Of a DNA stretch of 64,000 bases, positions 1 to 8,833 are shown piece by piece. Positions within the stretch are counted from its first letter, which is position 1, and the number at the start of each line of letters is the position of its first letter. The stretch is from Nostoc sp. CENA543. Lineage in GTDB: Bacteria; Cyanobacteriota; Cyanobacteriia; Cyanobacteriales; Nostocaceae. The stretch spans positions 1,984,001 to 2,048,000 of the forward strand of contig NZ_CP023278.1 in NCBI RefSeq assembly GCF_002896875.1. Direction: 5' to 3'. The notes under the pieces are model-generated. The model searched no databases and had not been told where the DNA came from. It saw only the letters and a list, made by a program, of their open reading frames with translations. Position numbers and translations under genes: made by a program.

Positions 1-1310
1 ACACTGCGGTTTTCTACTTCATTCAAGGCGATACGGTTGGGACTGGTACTATTGGTAATCCCTTCTAAATCAGTGTTCTTTAAATCTAAACCCCAGCGTA
101 GCCGATTATTAGCTGTTAATTGCCATTCATGATCTACTCTGGCGGTGAGGTTTTGTGTGTCTAACGTACCGGTGCGGTAGAATGTGTTGCCTTGAAAGGC
201 TGTAGGCCCGTAGGTATTAAAATAGTCTTGGTTATAACCCAGTGTAGTAGTCAGTTTAGAACCTTGGGCAAGTTGCGATCGCCAAGATAAACCAATATTT
301 AATCCATCATGGTCTAGCCTATCTCTTTGCAAAGGAAAACCAAAATAAATCAATCCCCGCCGACTACTTAATTTCTTAATATCTAAACTCAAAGTATTCT
401 GCGGATTGAAGTCTACAGCCAAGCTACCAAAATAAGTGCTAGTCGCCGTATCTGCATTGAATAGATTACCGCTAGCATCACGGTTTGCTGCACCTTGCGG
501 AACTTTATAGCGGTTATCAATAAACAGTCTTTCAAAGCTCAAATTATATCTGACATTATCAAACCCACCGCTAAAACTGGTTTGTTGATTATTTAAACTT
601 AAAGAACCAAATTCAGCTGAAGCATTAAACTTTGGTGTGACACTACCTTGTTTAGTGATAATATTCACCACTCCACCAAAAGCTGAAGAACCATATAAAG
701 CCGTAGATGCACCACTAGACAACTCGATTCTTTCAATCGATTCCACTGGAATACTATTTAAATCTGTCGCCCCATGATAAGTATTGACATCATTATTAAT
801 CGGTCTACCATTAATCAAAAATACCGACTGATTGATTGAATGTCCCCGATAATATGTCCCTGTATGAATATCTGCACCATGTCCGACATCATTGATAGCA
901 AATCCTGGCATTCTTTTTAAAACATCAGCAACACTAGTTGCACCTTGTTTTTCAATCTCTTCTTTTTCAATAATGTAAGTTGGTGTAGATTGAGGTAAGG
1001 AATTTTGCTCCCCGACTACTTCTAAATTAATATCAGATTCCTGTTCGGAAATATTATTATCATCAGCCTCATCTTCTACTGGAATATCTGTTTGGGCAAT
1101 TTCTTTTATATTTAAAGACTGGATTTCTAATGGCTGAGTTAATAATTTAGCTTCCGTTAAAGGTGTAGTTATTTCACTTAATTGCAGAATATTTGTATTT
1201 AAATTTGAGTTAATATCTGATTCATTAACAGTAATTTCTGATGCTAAGACACGCGAACCTAAGAATGCACCCAATAAACTAAAAGGTAGCACCCATAACT
1301 CATACTTCAT
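1..1310 (-). CDS. TonB-dependent outer-membrane receptor, N-terminal part (runs off the window)
   Basis: My own translation of the minus strand from the ATG at 1308-1310 stays open to base 1, so the 3' end is missing. The first 25 or so residues form a signal peptide (MKYELWVLPFSLLG..., cleavage probably after LAS). A linker of about 85 acidic and polar residues follows, then a TonB plug domain: IEKQGATSVADVLKRMPGF, FLINGRPI, IERIELSSGAST and ALYGSSAFGGVVNIITKQG are classic plug signatures. The remainder looks like beta-barrel strands. A GGAG ribosome site lies 7 bases before the ATG (1318-1321). Known receptors of this family take up siderophores, cobalamin or similar ligands at the expense of TonB energy; the plug resembles BtuB/siderophore receptors, but the substrate cannot be told from this part. 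Confidence 0.88.
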   Translation of the reverse strand, partial: MKYELWVLPFSLLGAFLGSRVLASEITVNESDINSNLNTNILQLSEITTPLTEAKLLTQPLEIQSLNIKEIAQTDIPVEDEADDNNISEQESDINLEVVGEQNSLPQSTPTYIIEKEEIEKQGATSVADVLKRMPGFAINDVGHGADIHTGTYYRGHSINQSVFLINGRPINNDVNTYHGATDLNSIPVESIERIELSSGASTALYGSSAFGGVVNIITKQGSVTPKFNASAEFGSLSLNNQQTSFSGGFDNVRYNLSFERLFIDNRYKVPQGAANRDASGNLFNADTATSTYFGSLAVDFNPQNTLSLDIKKLSSRRGLIYFGFPLQRDRLDHDGLNIGLSWRSQLAQGSKLTTTLGYNQDYFNTYGPTAFQGNTFYRTGTLDTQNLTARVDHEWQLTANNRLRWGLDLKNTDLEGITNSTSPNRIALNEVENRS

Positions 1311-1362
1311 TGAGTTACTCCAAAAATTAAAATGATTATTTGTATTTTTTATTCTCAAGAAA

Positions 1363-1392
1363 ACACTATCGATAAAGTCGAATATATGTCAA
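1363..1392 (-). promoter_or_regulatory. Possible sigma-70 type promoter of the TonB receptor gene
   Basis: On the minus strand TTGACA (1387-1392) and TAGTGT (1363-1368) are 18 bases apart, about 55 bases before the start codon. The -35 box is perfect, the -10 box weak. Predicted from sequence only. Confidence 0.35.
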
Positions 1393-1457
1393 GTATTTTT
1401 ATCTGATTTTTGATTTTAGATATGAATATCTTCGCGTATATTTATTTTTTAAAAGTT

Positions 1458-1504
1458 TGACATCTTGTCATATATAAATATCCTGACAAATCAAGTTTAC
1501 TTGA
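1458..1504. promoter_or_regulatory. Two short palindromes upstream of the TonB receptor gene
   Basis: TGACATCTTGTCA (1458-1470) is a perfect 5+3+5 palindrome and TCAAGTTTACTTGA (1491-1504) a perfect 6+2+6 palindrome. Both lie 150-200 bases before the receptor start, upstream of the putative promoter. They could be operators. I do not recognise them as a Fur box. Confidence 0.3.
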
Positions 1505-1561
1505 ACTTGATATTATTCAGCCAACTGCAAATTAAGTAAGTTATAAAAGCATTAAAATTCA

Positions 1562-1673
1562 GTTCGTAGTCAGGACTTTAGTCCTGATCAAGTCTCTTCC
1601 AAAGGACTGTTCGCGGAGCGTTCCCGTTCGCGTTAGCGTCTCCAAAGGAGAAGGGTAGTCCTTACTACTAACC
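1562..1673. repeat. Dispersed palindromic repeat (GTAGTAAGGACTTTAGTCC family), interrupted copy
   Basis: The left arm begins GTTCGTAGTCAGGACTTTAG and the right arm ends TAGTCCTTACTAC. Between them sits a second repeat type, rich in TTCGCGGAGCGTT / GCGTTAGCGTCTCC. Related copies lie at 23944-24001, 46628-46702, 51814-51867, 58134-58187 and about 59139-59165. It appears to be one repeat inserted in another. Confidence 0.8.
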
Positions 1674-1690
1674 ATAGAGGCTACAAACAT

Positions 1691-1720
1691 AAAAAAGTCC
1701 GCGTATATAACTACGCGAAC
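1691..1720 (-). terminator. Rho-independent-type terminator after desB
   Basis: Read on the minus strand, a perfect 6-bp stem (CGCGTA/TACGCG, 1712-1717 with 1700-1705) and a 6-base loop are followed by GGACTTTTTT. It lies about 40 bases beyond the desB stop codon. Confidence 0.65.
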
Positions 1721-1758
1721 CTTTTACTGTTTCAACCTTCTAATTTAAGAAAAGCTAC

Positions 1759-2826
1759 TTATTTATGGTAAGAGGTGTAATAAACTTTACCACCTGCATC
1801 CGGTACAAAGTGACAGCTAACGCAAGAACGCCATAAAGCTTTCCAAATGGGTTCTTCAGACTTACGGTAGTATTCACCCATTACAGGTTTAATCGCCTCA
1901 GTGGCCTTGATTAAATTGTAGTGAGGGATATTCAAGAAAATGTGGTGAGCCACATGAGTACCGATATCGTGATGAATGTGGTTGAACAAACCATAATTGC
2001 GATCGATACTGGAGATTGCACCCTTGAGGAAAGTCCAATCATCGCCACGATACCAGGGGATATCAGACTCTGTATGATGCAGGAATGTCACCAAATCCAA
2101 CCAAATCACAAACACAATGTAAGGTGCAGCATAGTATTTAAGTAGCCACATCCAACCCCATTGATAGGTTAAAAAGCCTAATAAACCTACCATACCAATC
2201 CAGAGGACAGTGCTAGTAATTACGTCCCATTTTTCAGAAGGTTTAAATAGGGGGCTGTTAGGGGAAAAGTGAGAACCTTCTTTATTAGGAGAACGCTTAA
2301 ACAAATACACCGGATAGGCAAATAAAAATACATAATATCGGCCTATCTTTTGCAATAAAGGCATCTCCTTATATTGCGATTCCGTCACAGGATACCAGCT
2401 TTCATCATTATCGATGTTGCCAGTATTTTTATGATGGGTTCTGTGACTAATCCGCCAACCATGATAGGGAACTAAGATTGGTGTGTGAGACAAATGACCA
2501 ATTAAATCATTCAGCCATTTGTGTTTAGAAAAAGATTGATGTCCGCAATCATGTCCAACTACAAATAAAGCCCAAAACATTGTTCCTTGCAGTAGCCAAA
2601 AAATCGGCCAGAAAAACCAAGAATCAAGATAATGAGCTACAGCATAAAGTAATCCAATAATCAGGATGTCACGGAAGAAATAAAACAGTGACTTACTAAC
2701 ATTAGGTTGAAAACATTCTGCGGGAATAGCAGCTTTCAAATCTTGGAGAGTAAAGGGAAGCGAATTTTGATTCTGAGATGCTTCCTGAATATGGGAATTA
2801 TCGAAGTTAACAGTCGTTGATTGCAC
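1759..2826 (-). CDS. desB: Acyl-lipid omega-3 (delta-15) fatty acid desaturase
   Basis: 355 residues, a membrane di-iron desaturase. The three histidine boxes are HDCGH (92-96), HRTHH (128-132) and HVAHH (291-295), with HIHHD just before the last. Hydrophobic pairs flank the boxes. In cyanobacteria DesB introduces the omega-3 double bond into glycerolipid acyl chains, using ferredoxin, in thylakoid and plasma membranes. The assignment to DesB rather than DesA rests on the desB-desA-desC order known from Anabaena/Nostoc, on the HxxHH third box HVAHH, and on its divergence from the DesA next door; substrate position cannot be proven from sequence alone. Its own terminator follows, and the desA terminator precedes it, so it is probably a separate transcript. 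Usually cold-induced in relatives. Confidence 0.88.
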   Translation of the reverse strand: MQSTTVNFDNSHIQEASQNQNSLPFTLQDLKAAIPAECFQPNVSKSLFYFFRDILIIGLLYAVAHYLDSWFFWPIFWLLQGTMFWALFVVGHDCGHQSFSKHKWLNDLIGHLSHTPILVPYHGWRISHRTHHKNTGNIDNDESWYPVTESQYKEMPLLQKIGRYYVFLFAYPVYLFKRSPNKEGSHFSPNSPLFKPSEKWDVITSTVLWIGMVGLLGFLTYQWGWMWLLKYYAAPYIVFVIWLDLVTFLHHTESDIPWYRGDDWTFLKGAISSIDRNYGLFNHIHHDIGTHVAHHIFLNIPHYNLIKATEAIKPVMGEYYRKSEEPIWKALWRSCVSCHFVPDAGGKVYYTSYHK

Positions 2827-2914
2827 TCTTTTTTTCGGTGGTGATGTAAATGCGGACTAGATTTGAGGAAGAATGAAAATTCGCCTCGGTGATGTTTGCA
2901 ATGTCAATGTACAC

Positions 2915-2972
2915 GCAAAAAATAATTCTGGCAATTCATTGAGCAATCATATAATCAGAAAATTGCCAGAAT
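2915..2972 (-). terminator. Terminator after desA
   Basis: Perfect 12-bp arms ATTCTGGCAATT (2925-2936) and AATTGCCAGAAT (2961-2972) enclose a 24-base loop. On the minus strand the stem is followed by a run of six T. It lies between the desA stop and the desB start and argues for separate transcripts. Confidence 0.7.
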
Positions 2973-3027
2973 ATTTATTACCTTATAGCATCATAATCGC
3001 ACTATATACAGCAGTAAATAGCGCAAT

Positions 3028-4080
3028 TTATTTTCCTGCGTAGTATTCATCAAAAGTCTGATAACCAACATCGGTGACATAAAGTTGACATTGGTTAGTA
3101 ATTTGCTTCATTAATGGCCAAGAAAACTTAAATTCCTCATGTAAATAATCACCCCAATTTTCTTTAATGCTGCTGTAAGCTAGCCGCAAATTATATGAGG
3201 GAATGGCTGTAGAGATATGATGAGGAACGTGGACATTAATGTCATGACAAAGGAATTCTACCCAACGGGGGTAATCACAATGAATCGTACCAAATAACTG
3301 TGCCATTGCCTCATTCCACTTATGGGCGACTTTAAAAGGTACGTCTGCATAAGTGTGGTGAACAATAGTGAAGGTACTCATCCAAAAATGATAAACCAAC
3401 CAAGGGATGAACCAGAACTTAATAAATCCCCAAACACCAGTGGTAGCAATCAGAGTGGGGAAAGCCACTGCTGCAAATATTAAGACTACTGCAACGGAAA
3501 GTTTAACACCTGCGCGCTCTTGAGGTTTAAAATTTTGCGGATTAAAATGGACAACTGCCCAATGCCCAATTGAACCAACCCACCAGAGTTTTTTCCGCAT
3601 AAAAAACTCAAAAGCAAACTGTCTATTTTTATCCCAACTGCTAAATACTTCTGGTCTTATAGGATGCCAAGCATTATCTTCATCTAATTTGTTGGTGTGT
3701 TTATGATGATGATTATGTTTAATGCGCCAACTGTGAAAAGGATATATTAAAGGCATCATGAATATATGTCCTACCAAGTCATTTACCCAACGACGTTTAG
3801 CAAATGAACGGTGTCCACAATCATGACCAATTACAAAAAAACCTGTTAAAGCGGTTCCTGTAAAAATCCAAGCGAATGGTAATAAAAACCAGGGAGAAAT
3901 TGTCAAAAAGTAGTAGCCTAAACCCACCATCAAAACATTGATGATTACTTGTGTCCAAGCCTTGCGACGATTTAACTGGAAACATTCCTTGGGTAAGGTT
4001 TTGATAATATCTCTCAGCCTTAGTTCGGAATTACCAAGGTCATTCCCTATTTCTTGTGTCTTGATGATTGATGTAGTCAT
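3028..4080 (-). CDS. desA: Acyl-lipid delta-12 fatty acid desaturase
   Basis: 350 residues. Histidine boxes HDCGH (86-90), HNHHH (122-126) and HVPHH (284-288) are the DesA pattern, with two pairs of membrane segments around them. The enzyme turns oleoyl into linoleoyl chains on membrane lipids, with ferredoxin as donor. It sits between desC and desB on the same strand, with 201 bases to desB and 209 to desC; both gaps hold terminator-like hairpins. The protein is full length for the family and the start is supported by the conserved N-terminal [13 protein letters not shown] segment. Assignment as DesA is by motif and cluster order. Confidence 0.9.
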   Translation of the reverse strand: MTTSIIKTQEIGNDLGNSELRLRDIIKTLPKECFQLNRRKAWTQVIINVLMVGLGYYFLTISPWFLLPFAWIFTGTALTGFFVIGHDCGHRSFAKRRWVNDLVGHIFMMPLIYPFHSWRIKHNHHHKHTNKLDEDNAWHPIRPEVFSSWDKNRQFAFEFFMRKKLWWVGSIGHWAVVHFNPQNFKPQERAGVKLSVAVVLIFAAVAFPTLIATTGVWGFIKFWFIPWLVYHFWMSTFTIVHHTYADVPFKVAHKWNEAMAQLFGTIHCDYPRWVEFLCHDINVHVPHHISTAIPSYNLRLAYSSIKENWGDYLHEEFKFSWPLMKQITNQCQLYVTDVGYQTFDEYYAGK

Positions 4081-4239
4081 GAAAACCTGAAAAACGAACA
4101 GAATCCTCTACAAAGTTACTGAAAAAGTAACTGGCCGCAAAGTTTCTTTACACTAGTCGTTCTGGATTATAGCAATCTCAGTTACGCGATCGCAGCTGGA
4201 ATTGCATTTTGTTAACTATTTCTGAAGCAATTCCCAAAA

Positions 4240-4281
4240 TTACTAGTCATTAGTTTATGGATAAAAACTAATGACTAGTAA
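4240..4281 (-). terminator. 17-bp perfect hairpin after desC
   Basis: Arms of 17 bp (4240-4256 and 4265-4281) pair perfectly over an 8-base loop. On the minus strand the stem is followed by TTTTGGG. The arms consist of the TGACTAA/TTAGTCA heptad in both orientations, so a repeat seems to have become the desC terminator. Confidence 0.65.
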
Positions 4282-4289
4282 TTAATGAC

Positions 4290-5108
4290 TTATTGCTTTT
4301 TGTCTGCAAGTTTAATATTGGTAGCTAAACCAAACACTTGCAACAATTGAATTGTCATCCAAGTTAAGTCAATTTCCCACCATTCCAAACCATGACGAGC
4401 TGAATATTGGAAAGCATGGTGGTTATTGTGCCAACCTTCACCAAAGACTAACACGGCTACCCACCAACAATTAGTAGAGTTATCGCCAGATTCATGAGTG
4501 CGATAACCAAATTTGTGAGTAGCACTGTTCACCAACCAAGTACAGTGGTAAACCCAAACAATGCGAACAAAAATGCCCCAAACTACGAAAGACCAGCCGC
4601 CCAGATACAACAGCAATAAGCCTAGAGCCACCTGAATAAGAATAAAATATTTCTGTAAAAACTGATAAACTGGGTCTTCGGCAATATCTTTGGTAAAACG
4701 AGGAACATCAACGTGGGCAGGACAGTGATAAATCAGCCAACCAATATGACTCCACCAGAAACCTTTATTGGAATCATGGGGATCTGGGTCAGTATCGGAA
4801 TGTAAGTGATGAATACGATGTGTCCCCACCCACTCGATAGGCCCTCCTTGACAGGCGAGAGTTCCAAACAACACCAGGATGTATTCCAACCACTTGGGAG
4901 TCTGAAAACTGCGGTGGGTAACAAGGCGATGAAAGCCTAAAGTGATGCCCAAACCACCAGTAATCCAGTACAGCAAGAAAGCTACACCAACAGCCGCCCA
5001 GTTAGTGTTACCAGGGACAAAGGCAAACAATGCGCCGATGTGTAGCCCAAGGAAAAATAGGGTATTTACCCAATTGAGTTGAGGTTTAGTTGAAGTAGCA
5101 ATTGTCAT
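4290..5108 (-). CDS. desC: Acyl-lipid delta-9 (stearoyl) fatty acid desaturase
   Basis: 272 residues, the length of cyanobacterial DesC. The boxes are HRLVTH (60-65), HRIHH (97-101) and HNNHH (227-231), the acyl-CoA/acyl-lipid delta-9 type, which differs from the HDCGH boxes of the other two desaturases. DesC makes the first double bond in C18 (and C16) chains, which DesA and DesB then extend, so the three neighbours form one pathway. The start ATG at 5108 is about 85 bases from the divergently transcribed PLP enzyme at 5194, so the short gap must hold both promoters. Confidence 0.92.
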   Translation of the reverse strand: MTIATSTKPQLNWVNTLFFLGLHIGALFAFVPGNTNWAAVGVAFLLYWITGGLGITLGFHRLVTHRSFQTPKWLEYILVLFGTLACQGGPIEWVGTHRIHHLHSDTDPDPHDSNKGFWWSHIGWLIYHCPAHVDVPRFTKDIAEDPVYQFLQKYFILIQVALGLLLLYLGGWSFVVWGIFVRIVWVYHCTWLVNSATHKFGYRTHESGDNSTNCWWVAVLVFGEGWHNNHHAFQYSARHGLEWWEIDLTWMTIQLLQVFGLATNIKLADKKQ

Positions 5109-5193
5109 GCAATAACCTGTATTGAAATTGTTCAGCCTAATCTGCGCGAACCCAAAATCCGCAATCTATAAATTTTTTGTTAACGAGGAAGCA

Positions 5194-6423
5194 ATGAACA
5201 GCTTAGAACAGCTGCGGCAAGCAGAACACGCACTGTTAGAGATTTTTTCTGGTATTGACGCTCAGGTCAAGCATAATTTGAAAAGAGTGCTGGAGGCCTT
5301 TCGGAATCAGCGTGTAGGGGCGCACCACTTTGCAGGTGTGAGTGGTTACGGTCACGATGATTTAGGTAGAGAAACTTTAGATAAAGTTTTTGCGGAGGTA
5401 ATGGGGGCTGAGGCGGCAGCTGTGCGAGTGCAGTTTGTTTCGGGAACTCATGCGATCGCTTGCGCTTTATTTGGTGTCCTCCGTCCTGGGGATGAAATGC
5501 TAGCAGTGGTCGGTTCTCCCTACGATACGCTTGAAGAAGTCATTGGTTTACGTGGCCAAGGTCAAGGCTCTCTTATTGAGTTTGGCATAAAATACCGCCA
5601 ACTGGAGCTAACACCACAAGGAACTGTAGATTGGGAAGCTTTAAGCACTAGCGTTACTGATAACACGCGTTTAGTGTTAATTCAGCGTTCCTGTGGCTAT
5701 TCTTGGCGACCAAGTTTATTAATTAACGATATAGAAAAGATTGTACATCTAGTTAAGCAACAAAATCCTCACACCGTTTGTTTTGTCGATAACTGTTATG
5801 GGGAATTTATCGACATCCAAGAACCCACCCATGTCGGGGCTGATTTAATGGCGGGGTCATTAATTAAAAATCCTGGTGGTACTATCGTCACGGCCGGGGG
5901 TTATGTTGCTGGGCGTGCCGATTTAGTAGAAGCTGCCGCCTGTCGCCTGACTGCACCAGGCATTGGCAGTTATGGCGGTGCGACCTTCGACCAAAATCGG
6001 CTGCTATTCCAAGGGTTATTTTTATCGCCGCAGATGGTAGGAGAGGCGATGAAAGGGACTTATCTGACTGGTTATGTATTTGACAAATTGGGATATCCCG
6101 TGAATCCTGCCCCCCTTGCGCCCCGTGGGGATGTGATTCAAGCGATTAAATTGGGTTCAGCGAAAAAATTAATTGCTTTTTGTAAGGCGATCCAACAACA
6201 TTCTCCCGTTGGTTCTTACCTTGACCCTGTACCCGATGCCATGCCGGGATATGAGAGTCAGGTGGTGATGGCTGGGGGGACGTTTATTGAGGGGAGTACC
6301 TTGGAATTTTCGGCGGATGGGCCTTTGCGTGAACCTTATGTGGTGTATTGCCAAGGGGGGACTCACTGGACTCATGTGGCGATCGCACTTGAGGCGGCGA
6401 TTGACGCGGTGGGGAGGGTTTAA
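5194..6423 (+). CDS. Methionine gamma-lyase family / aluminium-resistance family PLP enzyme
   Basis: 409 residues from the ATG at 5194, chosen because AACGAGG (5182-5188) lies just before it; an upstream non-ATG start at 5122 would add 24 unlikely residues. The protein is a fold-type I aminotransferase-like enzyme. Segments SGTHAIACALFG, VFVDNCYGEF-like and LIKNPGGTIVTAGGY are typical of the family, the lysine of the last (about residue 225) being the expected PLP-binding residue. Family members are annotated as methionine gamma-lyase or aluminium-resistance proteins, but the true substrate is not established. A hairpin (GACGCAAAG 6449-6457 with CTTTGCGTC 6470-6478) follows the stop and overlaps the repeat that bounds the next gene. 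Confidence 0.82.
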   Translation: MNSLEQLRQAEHALLEIFSGIDAQVKHNLKRVLEAFRNQRVGAHHFAGVSGYGHDDLGRETLDKVFAEVMGAEAAAVRVQFVSGTHAIACALFGVLRPGDEMLAVVGSPYDTLEEVIGLRGQGQGSLIEFGIKYRQLELTPQGTVDWEALSTSVTDNTRLVLIQRSCGYSWRPSLLINDIEKIVHLVKQQNPHTVCFVDNCYGEFIDIQEPTHVGADLMAGSLIKNPGGTIVTAGGYVAGRADLVEAAACRLTAPGIGSYGGATFDQNRLLFQGLFLSPQMVGEAMKGTYLTGYVFDKLGYPVNPAPLAPRGDVIQAIKLGSAKKLIAFCKAIQQHSPVGSYLDPVPDAMPGYESQVVMAGGTFIEGSTLEFSADGPLREPYVVYCQGGTHWTHVAIALEAAIDAVGRV

Positions 6424-6429
6424 GAAAAG

Positions 6430-6909
6430 CTCACGCAAAGGCGCAAAGACGCAAAGGATTTAAGAGGTTCTTTGCGTCTTGGTTGTGAGGTTTTAAAGGT
6501 TATTTACGACTCTGGAGATGCCATCTTTGATTAAGAAAGACCCAAAGTTAATAAGTAACCCAAGGTGTTTATTGGCAAGGCGAAGGTATGTCAGTAGTTG
6601 CTTTTTGTGTACGGGGTGGATTGTTTCTACAGATTTGAGTTCAACAATGACTTTATCCTCAACTATTAAGTCGGCTCGAAAACCTTCTTCTAAATGCACA
6701 CCTTCATAAACTACTGGAATAGCCTTTTGCCTAACCACTTTTAATTCCCGTCTCTCCAACTCATAAGCAAGCACTGCCTCATATACAGATTCCAACAACC
6801 CCGGCCCCAACTTTGTGTGAATCTTATAAGCAGCGTCAACAATCTCCTTAGCGATCTCATTCTCCATCATCTCCTCTTCCTTCTTTGCGTCTTTGCGCCT
6901 TTGCGTGAG
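6430..6909. repeat. 27-bp inverted repeats enclosing the GxxExxY gene
   Basis: The arm CTCACGCAAAGGCGCAAAGA (first 20 bases, starting at 6430) runs to 6456, and its exact reverse complement occupies 6883-6909. The 480-bp unit holds only the GxxExxY gene. An additional partial copy of the same motif at 6469-6478 forms a local hairpin on the left. Confidence 0.85.
6493..6870 (-). CDS. GxxExxY protein
   Basis: 125 residues. The family signature is GLLESVYEAVLAYELE (about 24-39), followed by VYEGVHLEEGFRADLIVEDKVIVELK and a conserved HKKQLLTYLRL. The FRADLIV...VIVELK segment is a PD-(D/E)XK-like nuclease core (D, then ExK), which fits the Pfam PDDEXK_3 assignment of this family. The function is unknown. 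The gene lies alone inside a pair of 27-bp inverted repeats between the PLP enzyme and bciB, as if it had moved in as a unit. In many cyanobacteria such genes are scattered in similar repeats. Confidence 0.85.
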   Translation of the reverse strand: MMENEIAKEIVDAAYKIHTKLGPGLLESVYEAVLAYELERRELKVVRQKAIPVVYEGVHLEEGFRADLIVEDKVIVELKSVETIHPVHKKQLLTYLRLANKHLGLLINFGSFLIKDGISRVVNNL

Positions 6910-6912
6910 GCA

Positions 6913-8106
6913 TCACTCCGGCAACCTATACTGCCCAACGATCCGCTTGGCAAACTCCGGCACATGAGCTTCCAACTTCTCAGGATGATTCCGCTTCACA
7001 TACAAATAATTCCGTGTGAAGTGCGAATCCATCGAGAACCGCGCATACTCCAAACCTTTGGGGCCAATTTTATCAATCACCACCCCCATCAGTTTTGCTA
7101 CCCACATCGGCAAAGTCACAGCTTTGTCATAAGCAGTTATCCCCTGCTGTACAGCCTCTTTCCGATTCCCTTCAGACATCACAGGCTGAGTGTCTAACTG
7201 GTCTTTGACTAACTCCAGCATTTCTTTCCCTGTATCATTGCGTACAAGAATCCATTGCCAGCCAAAGGGCGCGCCCATATAACCGACGACTAAATCCGCT
7301 AAAGAGTTGACGTAATCAAAGCAACTCATACAAGATGGCGCAAAGATATCTTTGAGTTGGTTAGTTTTTAAGCCAAAGAAGGGAACTTTCTCAATTGAAC
7401 CATCTTCATGCTTGAAGTGAATGCGGAAGTCTTGCATGAATTCGTAATGTACCACTGTCTGTGGCGATCGGCTGGTGGTTTCTAAGAATTTTTGCAGTCC
7501 GGCACGGGTAACGTTATCTACGCACGGTGTACCTAAAACATAGAGTTTCTCTAAACCTAGTTTTTTTTCTACCGCCCTGAGTGCTTGGATTTGGCAACCC
7601 ACACCAATTACCAATAATCGCTTCATCCCCGATTGTTCTACCTGTTCCAATATGGAAAGGTTGGGGGAAAGGGTAGGTTTATTTACCCTCGCTGCTAGTA
7701 TTTCTTCTGGGGTACGGGCAATTACAGGTACGGGTTGGAAGCGGTCTTCTTTGCTGTTTTGGACACAGACAACACCTTCGACTAGTCCACGGTTGAGCAT
7801 TTCTATGGCTATGGTGCTAACAATCCCTGTCCATTGTGCGCCTTCGATGGGTTGTTGTTTCCGCGCCGCCATCATCTCTTGATGCACGCCAAAGTATAGT
7901 TCATCGGGGTTATCGAGATGGCGAGAACGGGTGTGTGCTTGTGCTTCTAAGGTATCTATCTGTTGGGTGATAAAAGCACAGGCTTCCTTGACATAGTGAA
8001 TGTAGTATGTATCGCACAGTCCGCACTCGCTGCATAGTTCTTTAGCAGGACGACGGCTACCAGGTTTGAGGGCTTTTGCCTTTTGATGAGGGAAACGCGG
8101 AGTCAT
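6913..8106 (-). CDS. bciB: 3,8-divinyl chlorophyllide reductase, ferredoxin type (F420H2 dehydrogenase/hydrogenase beta-subunit family)
   Basis: 397 residues. The N-terminus carries CSECGLC (C25, C28, C31), expected to bind an iron-sulfur cluster; further cysteines are in VIGVGCQIQAL and APSCMSCFDYVNSLADLVVGYMG. This is the FrhB/FdhB domain protein used by most cyanobacteria as BciB, which reduces the 8-vinyl group of divinyl chlorophyllide with reduced ferredoxin in the last part of chlorophyll a synthesis. The plant homologue (7-hydroxymethyl chlorophyll a reductase) is a relative, but in cyanobacteria BciB is the expected role. The start is supported by the family-typical RPAKELCSECGLCDTYYI. 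The stop lies 3 bases from the repeat bounding the GxxExxY gene. Confidence 0.88.
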   Translation of the reverse strand: MTPRFPHQKAKALKPGSRRPAKELCSECGLCDTYYIHYVKEACAFITQQIDTLEAQAHTRSRHLDNPDELYFGVHQEMMAARKQQPIEGAQWTGIVSTIAIEMLNRGLVEGVVCVQNSKEDRFQPVPVIARTPEEILAARVNKPTLSPNLSILEQVEQSGMKRLLVIGVGCQIQALRAVEKKLGLEKLYVLGTPCVDNVTRAGLQKFLETTSRSPQTVVHYEFMQDFRIHFKHEDGSIEKVPFFGLKTNQLKDIFAPSCMSCFDYVNSLADLVVGYMGAPFGWQWILVRNDTGKEMLELVKDQLDTQPVMSEGNRKEAVQQGITAYDKAVTLPMWVAKLMGVVIDKIGPKGLEYARFSMDSHFTRNYLYVKRNHPEKLEAHVPEFAKRIVGQYRLPE

Positions 8107-8279
8107 ATTAAGCGCAATTTGTTATCTCAAAATTTAAGATAGCGGAAGCTTGCACTTTACACAAAGTTTAAAAGTAAGATGCGATATTTCCTTATTTGTA
8201 ACGAGGGTGTAACAAGATTTATTAGCTTAAATTTAGATAGTCTCAAATGTGTATTTAAATTGACATACAAGGAAATTAA

Positions 8280-8729
8280 ATGCTAAGTATCTTTCAAACT
8301 GCGAAAAGATTTATCTCTACCATCTTGGTTACTCTAATTGTTGTAACCAGCACCTTAACAATATTGCCATCTTCCGCTAGGGCAGAAGGTAATTTAGTAG
8401 AAGGAAATCTAGTAAAAGTAGGAGATGTAACATTTCTAAAATGTGAAGGAAAGGATTGCGGAAATATGATGTCATTCGCTGTGGGTGCTATTTCTGGTAG
8501 TGCAATCACACTTATGGCTTCAGGTGATACAGCAACACTAGCCGCAGTTGGGGCGACAATCGGACACGCAGCTATAGCAACAGTAGCTCCATTGGCTGTA
8601 GTAGCACCAACGGTTGCTGCCGCAGCACCGGTTTTAGTTCCAGTTGCAGCTACCGCAGCAGCCGGTTATGGTGCTTATAAGCTATGGAAATCTGTAAGTG
8701 ACGACCATATGACAGTGCCTGAAAAATAA
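8280..8729 (+). CDS. Small exported hypothetical protein
   Basis: 149 residues; I do not recognise a family. Residues 1-35 are a signal peptide (basic start, hydrophobic TILVTLIVVTSTLTILP, cleavage near SARAEG). Then come a short segment with two cysteines (CEGKDCGN), a glycine-rich hydrophobic stretch, and a long Ala/Val/Pro-rich segment (about 95-135) ending in GYGAYKLWKSVSD. The mature protein probably inserts in a membrane. AAGGAAATTAA before the ATG is a fair ribosome site, and a good terminator follows the stop. It stands alone, divergent from bciB. Confidence 0.7.
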   Translation: MLSIFQTAKRFISTILVTLIVVTSTLTILPSSARAEGNLVEGNLVKVGDVTFLKCEGKDCGNMMSFAVGAISGSAITLMASGDTATLAAVGATIGHAAIATVAPLAVVAPTVAAAAPVLVPVAATAAAGYGAYKLWKSVSDDHMTVPEK

Positions 8730-8765
8730 CATAAGTTTTATCTATATTTACGTAGTCATTTTAGA

Positions 8766-8796
8766 CCTCCCATAATATTATGGGGGGTTTTCTTTC
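8766..8796 (+). terminator. Rho-independent terminator of the 8280 gene
   Basis: CCTCCCATAA pairs with TTATGGGGGG, followed by TTTTCTTTC. About 40 bases after the stop codon. Confidence 0.8.
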
Positions 8797-8833
8797 ATAC
8801 AGATAAAAAGAAAACTTATGTTTGGGAGAACTT

